Translations under genes and position numbers: made by a program
Shown: in pieces, positions 21,025 to 30,942 of the stretch
Layout: each line of letters opens with the position of its first letter
How positions within the stretch are numbered: position 1 is the first letter of the stretch
Assembly: GCA_947650285.1 (NCBI GenBank)
Contig: CANTFL010000007.1
Coordinates: 124,001 to 188,000, forward strand
From: Hyaloperonospora brassicae
Taxonomy: Eukaryota > Oomycota > Peronosporomycetes > Peronosporales > Peronosporaceae
Direction: 5' to 3'
DNA length: 64,000 nucleotides
Notes under the pieces: generated by a model
Told to the model about the DNA's origin: nothing
The model's database searches: none
The model's input: the letters and a program-made list of their open reading frames with translations, nothing else

Positions 21025-22480
21025 CGTATAATAAGGTGATATTCATGAAGAACGCCGCGGCAGTCTCCACCGTGACATGTGCGGATAACGGAGCAACATG
21101 TAATTTACGTATAGACATGTCGACTATATAAATAATATGTGTACTGTTGTTGTCCGTGGTGATCCAAAATAGAGATCATGCTTACGGGTATAGAGGCTTC
21201 TGAGGCAAAAAAATGGACGTAATGTGTCTTGTATAGAAGTCGAAAAATATAACAAGCTAGCTTAGTGCCCTATACGCTTGTACTCATGTGTTCAGACTAA
21301 CGAGCACGAAACAGTATCAAGCAGCTTTTTAGGACCATTATAGCCCTCGACAAAATTACTACTAATTCGCGAAGTAGTCGTGCACGAACACCGTCATCAG
21401 TGTGGATGACGACGAGAGGGTTTTGAGAAATCGATCATGTTTTTTATGAGTGGTCCGTCGAGACCATACTGTTGTACGGTGTGTTAGACACATCGACGTT
21501 TTGGATGTATATCACTTTGACCACGAAGATGAATTGGGTAGCTATGTAAAATCAAATCAGCCATAAGCCATAGGTTTAAGCACGAGTGAGCTCACAGATA
21601 ACTTGACATCTTATTGACGCCAAGCTTAATAAAGCATGCATAGTTATTATCGACGTCATCAACTTTTGATATATGCTCCATCCATATCACGACGTGTAAT
21701 TGTGATACGAAGGCCGGAAAGCTCATTTGAAATTACTATTGACTGGCTTGTAATTATCAACGAGATCGTTTTCGGTACAAAAAGGCATTCTAAGCCGTAT
21801 CCTACGACAAGTGTGATCTCTTGACTTCAATTCGCATCGGTACTTGTTCTGTGCAAATTTTTAAAAACTATGTCTCACTAAGCCAAAACACTATATTTGA
21901 ATCTGAGCCCTGCGCATATCAGTTCTTTGGCGCATATGAGATAGTTTCTCTCCGTAGTTTCATTTATCGTAATTATGGAGTGACGGAGTATCGCAAGCAT
22001 GATCGTCCAACTACTTAATGAGCACACTAAATCACAAACTTACTTGCATCACGCACCACGTGATATGGCTTGAAATCGTCCATTAGTTCGATAAAACTTG
22101 AGCTTTGGCCAACCGCTTTTATGAGTTGACGTTCATTTATAACAGTGTGTATAATGGCTGATTGAGCTCGGCGTAATATGATGTACACTCATGAAGGTAA
22201 TTTGTCAGTCCTAGTTAAAAGTGAATGACACAATTTGGTATGATTATGTGGGATTGACTGGGAGCAAGTCAAAACGATCTTTTAAAGATCAGCTCGTAAA
22301 TTACCCTTAACGGCATTGCAAACAAGCACTAAAATCCCGGATGAGTGCAAAACACAACTATCATATTTGCATACACCTCAATCTTACGCACCGCTTCGAT
22401 ACTTGCTTTAAATGAAAAGAGAGGACGTCGGTAGCGCATAGCCGATGCTCAGCAAGGCTGTGAACGAAGGTTTCGTCGGA
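21025..22480. other. Intergenic repeat-derived DNA
   Basis: No supported gene. Two adjacent small inverted repeats occur at 22254-22272 (TTGACT/AGTCAA) and 22276-22290 (GATCTTT/AAAGATC). The regular hairpin pattern of the Gypsy element ends at about 20996 and does not continue here. Confidence 0.4.
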
Positions 22481-22485
22481 GTAGC

Positions 22486-22990
22486 TTGGCGCGAAGCTGC
22501 GAGTCGGACTTATTTTTGCGAGACCACCCGGATAAACGTAGAGGAGGATCTCTTAGGCCTTGCGGAACGAATAGTTATTCCCAAAACATCCCACTAGAAG
22601 TGTTTGAAGCTGTAAAGTGGGATGTCAATGTCTGTCATGAGGATCTGGTCATCGTCGTCCGTCAGATCAATAGCTATTATAATCTTACCCCCGGAGGCAT
22701 GCAGTCTAATATTGTATCCTGGGATGGAAGTTTATGCTGCGATTGGGCTATTTCTTAACTTGTTAAAAGTGTGTAGTTTGCGCCAACGCTGGTATTTTTC
22801 TTGACACAGAGAAAATCGTACTTTAATGCGGTGAAACGCTCTTACCGAAATGTCTGGCTTGATGATAACCTTGAGAAGCTTATCGGTGGCAAAGACTCGA
22901 TCCTGTGGCAATATTCGCTGTCGTATCACGCAATACTTCGCTTTCGGTCTGAAATCAGTCTCGAGCGTCATATAATGGTTTGTTCGATGT
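22486..22990 (-). pseudogene. Decayed Gypsy reverse transcriptase fragment
   Basis: Minus-strand text KYCVIRQRILPQDRVFATDKLL then RKLHTFNKLRNSPIAA aligns with KYCVMKQWPLPREQVLAIDKFF and WRIVHAFNKLNAATVPA of the Gypsy RT at 18.2-19.1 kb. Further along, IAIDLTDDDDQILMTDIDIP matches SSMDLMDGFYQILMRERDVP. Stops interrupt it. This is an older relative of the same element type. Confidence 0.7.
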
Positions 22991-22995
22991 CATAG

Positions 22996-23500
22996 CAGTA
23001 ATCGTTACTACTAGATATAAATGCGTCAATAAGAAACATATGTCCCCCTGACATATTGGTGGAGGTAAGCCTGATCGGGTCTACGTCCATCTCATTACGT
23101 GATAAATTCGTGTCAACGAGCACAACCTATCCCTCAACACTAACGGTGTCGAACGTCAGCACGAAAAACGATACTACCAACTCGCGGACGTATTGACAAA
23201 GCACTCGGTACAAAAGTAGTGCAATATATTATCGATTGAGTAGGCTTTTGCTGCTGCAGTGAGTAGGAGCATTGGAGTCCACGTCATAGTTGCCCTGCAA
23301 AAAATAGAAGTGTTAGAAATTTACAAAGAGACAAGTGTTTGGTACAGTCCATAGATTGCGTTCGAGCTCTAATGGTTCGTAGGAGGACGCCAGATAACAA
23401 ATGTGTACGGTTGCTTTTCCATCAAATAAAGTCATGTCTCTCACTGACAATACATACCTTTGCAGGTTCGTTGTCTCCGCTCTCATTCACGAGCAATTGT
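22996..23500. other. No recognisable feature
   Basis: I see no gene or structured repeat in this interval between the Gypsy remnant and the next candidate gene. Confidence 0.4.
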
Positions 23501-23508
23501 GGCCGCAA

Positions 23509-24439
23509 TCACTTACATTTGGTGTACAAATAAGTCAATTCTTTGCGACTGGGCTCAAGTAGGTCGTCTTGCCACCTCCTGCAAGAGCCATCTGAAGCTA
23601 CCCGGTATACCCAGACAATCTCGAATATATAACCTGCTTTGTTGAATGTGGATACGTCTGTGTCCGTGAGGCTTAAATGCGCAACTCGACGAACGCATGA
23701 GGCGTTTGGCTCACCAAATGAGGCCATGTCAAGAATGGTCGCTACATGAAAGCTTGTACTTTTCTTTCGATGCTTGCATCAGAGCACTGAACACTCGAGC
23801 ATATACAGCTCTAGTCGCCGCCATCGCGCCGGCAAACTTCTCGAACGAAACGCCAGTAATCTGATCGACGTGGCCCTCACATTTTGATCAACTAGGTACA
23901 CATCAAGCAACCTGACTAGCATCTATCGTTTACTGCTTTCCCTGACACACGTGCAGCCATCCGAAATCAATCGTTCTCAATCTTGGAACGTTACCGGCCA
24001 CGCGTACCGCTGCTGAAGATGTAACATGCAGGTTCATCCGATCTCCATCCACGACGTTGCGCGAAAAGACGCGGCGTCGCAGAATACCACGACTGTCGTT
24101 GACAAGTGTCTGAGTGGCACGCGACGAGTGCTCACCTATGCCATCCATTCTGTGCGCTCGTCGAGCAGTATCGGCCAAGAACAAAAAGCGATCACTTGCA
24201 CAGCCTCTCGTTCCTTTATCAATGCGTTGATTGTATGTGTGCAACGAGTAACCTGGACAATTGCTGCTATTCCAGAGCAAACACTTGTTTCGTGAATGCA
24301 AATGGCTGTCTACTTGACAAGCGTTTACTTTTCTTTGTAAACCAGTGTGCGACAGATGTCGACACAAGGTGTTTGCTTTTGGGATCCTGCACGAACAACT
24401 CCACACTGCCATTGATGGCGTCAGTGCCAGATCCAACAA
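23509..24439 (-). CDS. Unresolved multi-exon gene, hypothetical protein
   Basis: Three minus-strand blocks read like protein but lie in different frames. The first is about 24140-23933 (QTLVNDSRGILRRRVFSRNVV and GNVPRLRTIDFGWLHVCQG). The second is about 23892-23750 (VDQITGVSFEKFAGAMAATR and VFSALMQASKEKYKLS). The third is 23700-23509 (HLSLTDTDVSTFNKAGYIFE). GT/AG junctions could join them but I could not fix one consistent model. No family is recognised with confidence. Only the existence of coding-like blocks is supported, and the limits are approximate. Confidence 0.35.
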
Positions 24440-24962
24440 GTTCCAAATACGACTCGAAACTAAGTCACAGAGTCAGATTCTTGTTGCCTCTACTGAACTA
24501 CAAGCTGGCGCGGGACAAATCACCGATGACGGCTGTTGCCGCACTCCATACATTGAGAGCGAAGGCTACAGTAATGTAATGGCCAATTTTTCCACTACCG
24601 CACACATTTTGTCAACAGCGTTTTGTCGATGCAGCAAGAAACTCGGAACATAAAAGAGGTCGATTTCGCAGCCAATCGGCAGCCTGTACGACGAGCCACG
24701 ACGTTAGTTTTGTTGCTTTCCCATTGGGGACACTTGCTGCGGCCACGATCGGCGCTGACCGACCCGGTCCGGACCGGTTCGACAAAAAGACCACTCCATT
24801 CGCAGCACGAAGCACCTGCACTGCCGATTTGTAAGCCAAACCCACTCGCCTTCCCGAGTGTCTCCCGCGAGCCAGAGCCAACCAACCAGAGCCAACCATT
24901 CGTGCCATCGCCACATCGGCTTCGACTGCTCCACTCGCATTCGCTGATCGCCAAGTCAAAAT

Positions 24963-25674
24963 ATGGTAAGGCTGAGCTCCTGTTGAGTGGCGGCAATGCA
25001 GGGGCAATGGCAGCACCTACAGGCAGCAGATGAACAGAGAGGATGCGTTCCAGCGCACTCTCTCTGCTGTTTACGGCTCTCTGCATAGTCGATGCGTCGT
25101 GTCATAATCCACCAAAAGCCTCCCGACTTTTGCGCCCGCAAGGCGACTGCTGCACCGTATTCCACTTCGTTGCTGCCGAAGGATATGAAAATTGACAGGC
25201 CGTGTGTTATGTGTGCTTGTGCCTGCATAGCCGTCCCGTTTTTCCAAGAACCGCAAGAAACGCGGCCACGTGAGCGCCGGCCACGGTCGTATCGGCAAGC
25301 ACCGCAAGCATCCAGGTGGTCGTGGTAACGCCGGTGGTCAGCACCACCACCGCATCCTCATGGACAAGTTCCACCCGGGGTACTTTGGTAAGGTCGGTAT
25401 GCGCCACTTCCATCTCCTCCGCAACCGCACGCACTGCCCGACGGTGAACGTGGAGCGTCTGTGGACGCTGGTGTCGGAAAAGACCAAGGAGCAGGCGGAG
25501 AAGGCGAAGGACGGCAAAGCGCCAGTCATTGATGTGACCAAGGCAGGCTACTTTAAGGTGCTCGGCAAGGGCCGTTTACCAGCGGTGCCGTTGATTGTCA
25601 AGGCCAAGTTTTTCTCGGCCGAGGCAGAGAAGAAGATCAAAGCTGCTGGCGGCGCGTGTCTGTTGACTGCTTAA
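24963..25674 (+). CDS. RPL27A: 60S ribosomal protein L27a (uL15)
   Basis: The protein is a component of the large ribosomal subunit. The start codon at 24963-24965 is itself the last codon of exon 1: a GTAAGG donor follows at once, the intron spans 24966-25230, and exon 2 (25231-25674) encodes the rest, 148 residues in all. The sequence is unmistakable: [20 protein letters not shown], then [32 protein letters not shown], and a lysine-rich C-terminus. Length matches the family. The upstream region contains repeated AGCCAACC motifs and pyrimidine-rich tracts that may be part of its promoter. Confidence 0.97.
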
Positions 25675-25777
25675 AGACGTTGTCTACTCTCTCGACGGTG
25701 CGAAGCGTAATGGTAAATACACGGAGACTTGACAGATTGTGGTTGCCGCAATCGTCCGCTTTGTGTGCGTTTAGTCG

Positions 25778-26224
25778 TCAGCAGTCGTCAGCTATCTGCT
25801 CGGTCTTGAGCGTGTTCCAGATGAAGCTAATCACGGCGTCAACAGGCACCGCGTTGCTCAACAGACGATCGAGCTCTGCCTGCAGACCTTTTACGTACTC
25901 GCTGGCGCTACAGAGCACGCGCCTGCCGTCGTGCCAGCACGTGACGCGGCAGACCCTGCCGTCAGCCGATCGTGTCGAGAAGCTGAGTAGCTCTCGAATG
26001 TCAGCCGCCGGTGCCGACACGTCCAAGAGACTTTCCCGATCGTCCAGTCGCCGCGCTCCTGCTCTGTACACGACGTCGTAGCACCGCTGCTCACGTGCCA
26101 GCACCGCCTCGCAAGACTGCAGCAAACCAATCGATGCCCCCGACGGGTCATCCACAGGTTGTTGCATGTGCGTCCTGTCGTCCTCTCTCATCATCCCATT
26201 GAGCTCGAGGTACCAGCGTCGCAA
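25778..26224 (-). CDS. Hypothetical protein, probably partial at its 5' end
   Basis: This minus-strand frame (148 codons) has the codon use of the neighbouring genes and includes VLAREQRCYDVVYRAGARRL and a C-terminal EYVKGLQAELDRLLSN. The frame stays open upstream (GFLRQQLAGQTWTALRRWYLE) to an AG acceptor near 26277, so a 5' exon is likely missing from this model. No domain is recognised. It ends about 100 bp after the end of RPL27A, so the two genes converge. Confidence 0.5.
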   Translation of the reverse strand: MRRWYLELNGMMREDDRTHMQQPVDDPSGASIGLLQSCEAVLAREQRCYDVVYRAGARRLDDRESLLDVSAPAADIRELLSFSTRSADGRVCRVTCWHDGRRVLCSASEYVKGLQAELDRLLSNAVPVDAVISFIWNTLKTEQIADDC

Positions 26225-26342
26225 GGCCGTCCACGTTTGCCCTGCCAGCTGCTGTCGCAGGAATCCTACGTGTACCCATGTGACAGTTCAGTCAGTACCA
26301 ATGAGAGACGTCTCGTTTGAGACGACAAATGTTCTACCAGCT

Positions 26343-26832
26343 ATGAAAGTGTCTCTGTCTCTACGTGTTTCGGCTACCGAGTCGCAACGTCACGGCCGCA
26401 AGATCCTCAACGCGCGTCGCGTGGAGTGTAACTTGTTGCAGGGGTTCAGAGGCGCACTGGAGCGTCCGATCGCTGCGGCGCTCGACACGGCGGCGCTCGA
26501 GCGGCACCTGACGTCGGTGCTGCAGGACCGCTTGCTCCATGGCACCCTGGGAATCGCGTTGTCCAATCGCATGGCTTGCGTACTTGCTTTACAGCCAATC
26601 AGAAGAAGGATAGCACGCCGCTGGCCAGTCCAAGTCGCACGCCCAACATGTTGTCGCGAGTAGCGCTCCATTGCTCGATGGCGCAGCGCTGTTACCGATA
26701 CAGCGCACGACTTACGGTGTCCTGTGGGTCAACCGGTCGTCGCTGGTCATCACGAGACGCTGCTGCAAGTGCCAGTTGTCAACCGGTCGCGACGTCGGTG
26801 CACTGTTCGACCTCGTGCTCACGCACTGAGGT
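26343..26832 (+). CDS. Hypothetical protein, exon structure unresolved
   Basis: From ATG 26343 the frame reads MKVSLSLRVSATESQRHGRK, then FRGALERPIAAALDTAALER, with strong GC-ending codon use. Another frame, about 26656-26832, is equally coding-like (TYGVLWVNRSSLVITRRCCK, GALFDLVLTH, stop TGA). A splice or a frameshift must join them, but no clean junction was found. A third frame starting MLSRVALHCSMAQRC at 26648 overlaps and is probably a shadow. Function unknown. Confidence 0.4.
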
Positions 26833-26909
26833 CGAGTGTACCCCTACCAATGGACGTCTACTCGTGACATCTGGGAAGGGGTACTTACTGACGGGTTTGT
26901 GTGTTGTAG

Positions 26910-27900
26910 GCGTCACTTGGTGCCAGTCGGGCCTATTTGCACTCCATAGCCAGTGATGTCGTTGCGCTGCAGGTGCAAAAGAGCAGTTGGCGACGCTTGA
27001 ACGAGCGCACGAATCGTGACATGCTGACGGCAGTGTGCGTATGTTCTGAACAGGACCTTTTCCAAGCGTTCTCTAGTGACTCGAGCGTCGCACAGAATTT
27101 CACACAGTGTGTGATGCGCGTACTGAATTGTCGCGACCAGAGAAATCGGGTGTTCGTCACGGGGCTGGGAAAGTCAGGCGCAGTCGCTCAACGTCTGGCG
27201 TCCACGCTGTCGTCCATCTCTATCAGTAGCCAGGTAACGACATGGATCTTGTGCGATTGTGAGCGCTCATAGAGTGTGGATTGCGCTGATTGCGGTGGCT
27301 GGTGCAGTGGATACATGGGGGAGAATGGGTCCATGGTGAACTCGGAGGCTTGAAGCATGGCGACATGGTACGCTCTTTGCTAGAGTTGTGTCGCTGGATG
27401 TTTACACGTCGTTGATCATTTGAATTTTATATACTGGCAGGTGATCATCGTATCGCACAGCGGACGGACGACAGAATTGCTTCCGCTGCCCGACATGTTT
27501 CGGAAAGCTGGTTGTTGCGTGATGGCTGTCGTAGGAAACGGGAGCTCGCCGCTGAGCCAGATCTGTGACTGGGTGCGTTTTGGGATCGCTTGGGGATGTC
27601 ATGATTGCCGCACTGTTGTTTGACTTGTGCAATGCTATGAAATGCAGTCGATCGTTGCACCGGCAGAAGACGAGAATAGCTGTCCAGTTCCGTCAAGAAG
27701 TATCATCGTTCAGGTACATGACATATGCGATTTTGTGGGTGAAAAGCGACTGTGACTCATGTTTTGGTTTGTACCCTTTCGAATAGGAGGCCATCTGTAA
27801 TGCGCTGGTCCAACATTTGATCGAACTCATGGATGAGGGTGGCGAGTGCTTGAAAAATAGCCATCCTGGCGGTGCCATCGGTGCTAAATTTGCGAATTAA
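26910..27900 (+). CDS. SIS-domain sugar-phosphate isomerase-like protein
   Basis: Five in-frame exons are supported: 26910-27233, 27308-27367, 27441-27572, 27648-27713 and 27787-27900 (stop), about 231 residues; the first exon with the start codon is uncertain. The SIS fold is shown by RVFVTGLGKSGAVAQRLA, GGEWVHGELGGLKHGD, VIIVSHSGRTTELLPL and a C-terminal HPGGAIGAK, as in KdsD/GutQ arabinose-5-phosphate isomerases. No CBS domains follow, so this is the short form. Bacterial members make D-arabinose 5-phosphate for LPS; the substrate in an oomycete is open. Confidence 0.85.
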
Positions 27901-28169
27901 ACAGTTCAGACCCTGTTTGTGTCGAATGGCACACGGGTATGACATCCCCATGGATTTCGGTCGGTGGGCAACTTGACGGTAAGTGATTGATGGTCGAATC
28001 TCGGCACTATCAGCTACTTGCTGCTGCTAGACTGACCGTGCAGAAGAACTGACTCGTTCCGTGTATTGTCTAGCTGATGATCGATCGGCCGTGAAAATCT
28101 GAACCAAAAGGATGACGTCGTGAAAACGCATGATTGCTGAAGAGCAAGCATATGTGCGCTGGCATCAAG

Positions 28170-28687
28170 CTATACTTGGCATGCGTGTCCGTCCACAAGC
28201 TGACCGTAGGGCATATCGAAAGCCCGCCGATCCGGCACTGCCTTCGACCCATTCAACGCTACACTTGTGCTGTCAATGCTTTCATCAGTAGTGGTCGAAA
28301 CGTCCCCAGCTGTGCCAGTCCAACTACCACTCGACTCCGTGACGTAATCTGCAATCAGCTGAGTGTCTTTCCAGTAGAAGGGACTACCATTTTGGCCAGA
28401 ACCTTTGCAGCTGTACCGCAAGTGCGTAGCGGGCGCATTGTAAAAGACCCTGAATACCATGTTGACGTCATCACACTTTATCAGCACTAGTCGTTGCATC
28501 GAGGTGTCAAAATCATCAGCTGGTAAGTTGGTCCAACTGGAGTTGCACTTGGAGTGTGCTATCGACGGCCCCTGATGCACGTCATCGTAGGTGCTGCTAC
28601 AGCCTGTTAGGTATGTTCTAGTATCACCCACCTCTGCTCGAAGTGTGAGCAGAGACACAAGTGCACTAAACAAACAAACGTTGCCAT
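28170..28687 (-). pseudogene. Cysteine-containing secreted-type protein, frameshifted at its start
   Basis: A 167-codon frame (up to 28673) encodes a hydrophobic start (FSALVSLLTLRAEV) followed by a region with four spaced cysteines (TGCSSTYDD, SKCNSSW, IKCDDVNMVF, RYSCKGSG) and a Ser/Thr-rich tail. It has no ATG in frame. An ATG at 28687 opens a different frame (MATFVCL), and a single frameshift between about 28667 and 28675 would make a typical signal peptide. This suggests a recently broken secreted-protein gene; a tiny intron or a sequencing error are alternatives. No RxLR or other effector motif is visible. Confidence 0.45.
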
Positions 28688-28689
28688 GA

Positions 28690-29330
28690 GCGCCGAAAGT
28701 TCAAAGCGTGTAGGAAGGTAAGCCGATGATATGAAGGGCTCCAACATCTAGTCAGTGTCATGTCGGAGAAGATACATGATAGCGAGCTTCTTACAGATGC
28801 GATCAACTTGTCAAATTACGAGCGAGTTGCTCGGGCGTTCTTCGTGGTTTAGAGACTGACGCATAACACGATTGCGCCGACAGCAAACAATAGGCAACTT
28901 TCTTGCGAATCTTGCTGAATACAAGTTCAGCGTGCATTGCCCATGCTACTGCATCTTGTCAAGCCATTCGGTGCGCTATAGTCAACGAGTTACTAAACCT
29001 TCTGGACGTCATTCACATTCTTCGATTGGGTACACTCGAACGGTGACAAGACATTGGTTCATCTTGACTCGACTTCGACGGTGACTCGCGTTGCTGCAAA
29101 GTGCACTACGTGGGCCGCGGTTCTCCCATCATCTCGCAATCCATTCCGGAACCTGGCTAGTTATCCCGTGTGAATCAATTGTATCTTCTCCGAAACATTT
29201 TCAAGTATGCGGACGTTCAGAACTGTCGTGCAGGACTTGGACGATCCATTCAAAGAGACTTCCTCATAGTTGGGAACGCGCCACGCTGTTCCAACCGCTC
29301 CTTCGACCGGAGACTGTGATCAAGCATGAT
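28690..29330. other. No gene recognised
   Basis: The interval between the secreted-type protein and the kinase 3' end has only short frames without domain signals. Confidence 0.4.
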
Positions 29331-29555
29331 CGATGTCGATCATGTTGTGAACATCAACATCTGGTCATAGGATCGTGCTGCACATGGACTGCACATTTGC
29401 CGTCGCCACCAGTCCTTGGTAGCCATTAGCGATAACGAATGGTACACCAACGTACCGTCAGTGGCACTGCGTAGTATGGAGCGGCAACTTGGCCTGGTCA
29501 GGCTTATTTTTTTCCGTAATACGCCAACACGTCTCCACAATGCGGCTACAAGCCC

Positions 29556-30830
29556 TCACCTGTTTGTTCCCAAATGCCTGTCACACAATCGCACTTGCCA
29601 ATCTTCCTGCAGCGCGACAGCAACATCGCATGCTGAAGGCCGTTGTACCGGATCCACATGGAGCAGCTGCTTGATGATGGCACCGATAAGGGGTGGGATG
29701 GAGATGAAATTCACACACAAATGGCACGTCTTGGGGCTACAAGTCGCATCAACATGACAAAAGATCTCCGACCGCCAATCTGAGTTCGACACGAGGTACG
29801 TCGGTCCACCTCGAAACCCCCACATAACGCACTGCACGAGCTGCAGTTCCACCGAAAAACAGCACGAATGGTCAGCTTCATGTAACGCAGTAAGCATCAC
29901 ATGACAAATCCAAGAATAATAACGTAATTAGCTTACAACAACACCCGCAGCCCACATATCTGCGGCAGCGCCATCGAACCCTGGTCTTGGTGGCGCCATC
30001 CTCTGATGTGCTCTCACTTCTGGCGACACAAACAACGGCTTGCACTTGACAGTCACATTTCCCGCCGCCACTCTGGATCTGGTGTCCATTATCAGCGCAC
30101 TGCCCAAGTCAATAATCCTCGCACACGCTCGTCGATCGACTACGATATTGTACACATCCAAATCCAAATGCGCCACATGCTGTGCATGTAAATACGTCAA
30201 CGCTCGCACGATTCCCTTGAAGAGCTCCACTCCTTCGTTCATCCACTCGCGGCCCGCGCTTCGATATACATAAGAGATACACTCTGATTTCGTCGGAGCT
30301 GCTCCGTATGTCTGGGCGAATTCCTGCAAGTGTCGGAGCATGAGATGGTGGACCCGGCGATGGGCATAGGCTTGCAAGCTTCCATTGGCCACATACTCTG
30401 TAGCCACGTACTGGTTGTACATGTCGCTGGCGTAATCCCAGCGGACCATGTGCTGATTGGCCAACGGCGCGTCGATTCCGCCCATTTGCAGCTGCCTCAT
30501 GACGCGGATCTCGCGTTCGACACTGTCGTGCTGAAGTAACACTTGCGCACGGTCCATGATCTTGAGCGCCACGGGCAGCTGGAGCTCCGCCGCCGCGTCC
30601 ATGCGAAAGTAGACGCCGGCCAAGACAAAGCCGCAGCGAATGACGGCCAACTGCCGCTCCCGACGACGCAGCGCTATGACCCCGAGCTTCGCGTCCCACG
30701 CGAAGTACACGGACGGCACGCGCATTGTATAGGGACGCGCACGGCTTGACACAGCAGCGTGGGAGACGGTCTCGTACGGAGGATGGGCGCCATACTTTGG
30801 GTACTGCGTCGTCACGAACCACACGTCCAT
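29556..30830 (-). CDS. Atypical protein kinase
   Basis: The main exon runs from about ATG 30830 down to a GT donor near 29931. A downstream exon (about 29890-29556) supplies the C-lobe end (IIKQLLHVDPVQRPSACDVA, the R of subdomain XI). Kinase landmarks are PVALKIMDRAQ (ATP-site Lys), a long insertion before ALTYLHAQHVAHLDLDVYN (HRD region), IDLGSALIM (DFG region) and LFVSPEV (APE region). HRDLKxxN is replaced by HLDLDVYN, DFG by DLG, and no clear Gly-rich loop is seen. More 3' exons may reach about 29340. It is divergent from the AAA gene with about 113 bp between start codons. An earlier in-frame ATG at 30917 would leave only 25 bp. Confidence 0.7.
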
Positions 30831-30942
30831 TGTGGCCGGACGTGGAGTGGTAAAGTGACGATATGAAGTGTCACTGGTGTGGAACACATCGTGCAGATAA
30901 ATGTCCGCAATTGCCATTTCCGACTGTAGTATTACGCGCAAA

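Noticed and set aside
26648..26956. Frame starting MLSRVALHCSMAQRC as a mitochondrial presequence of the SIS protein
   Set aside because: It overlaps a more coding-like frame on the same strand and its composition (Ser, Cys and Arg heavy) looks like a shadow; not excluded completely.
28170..28673. RxLR or Crinkler effector
   Set aside because: No RxLR, EER, LFLAK or similar motif is visible after the putative signal region.
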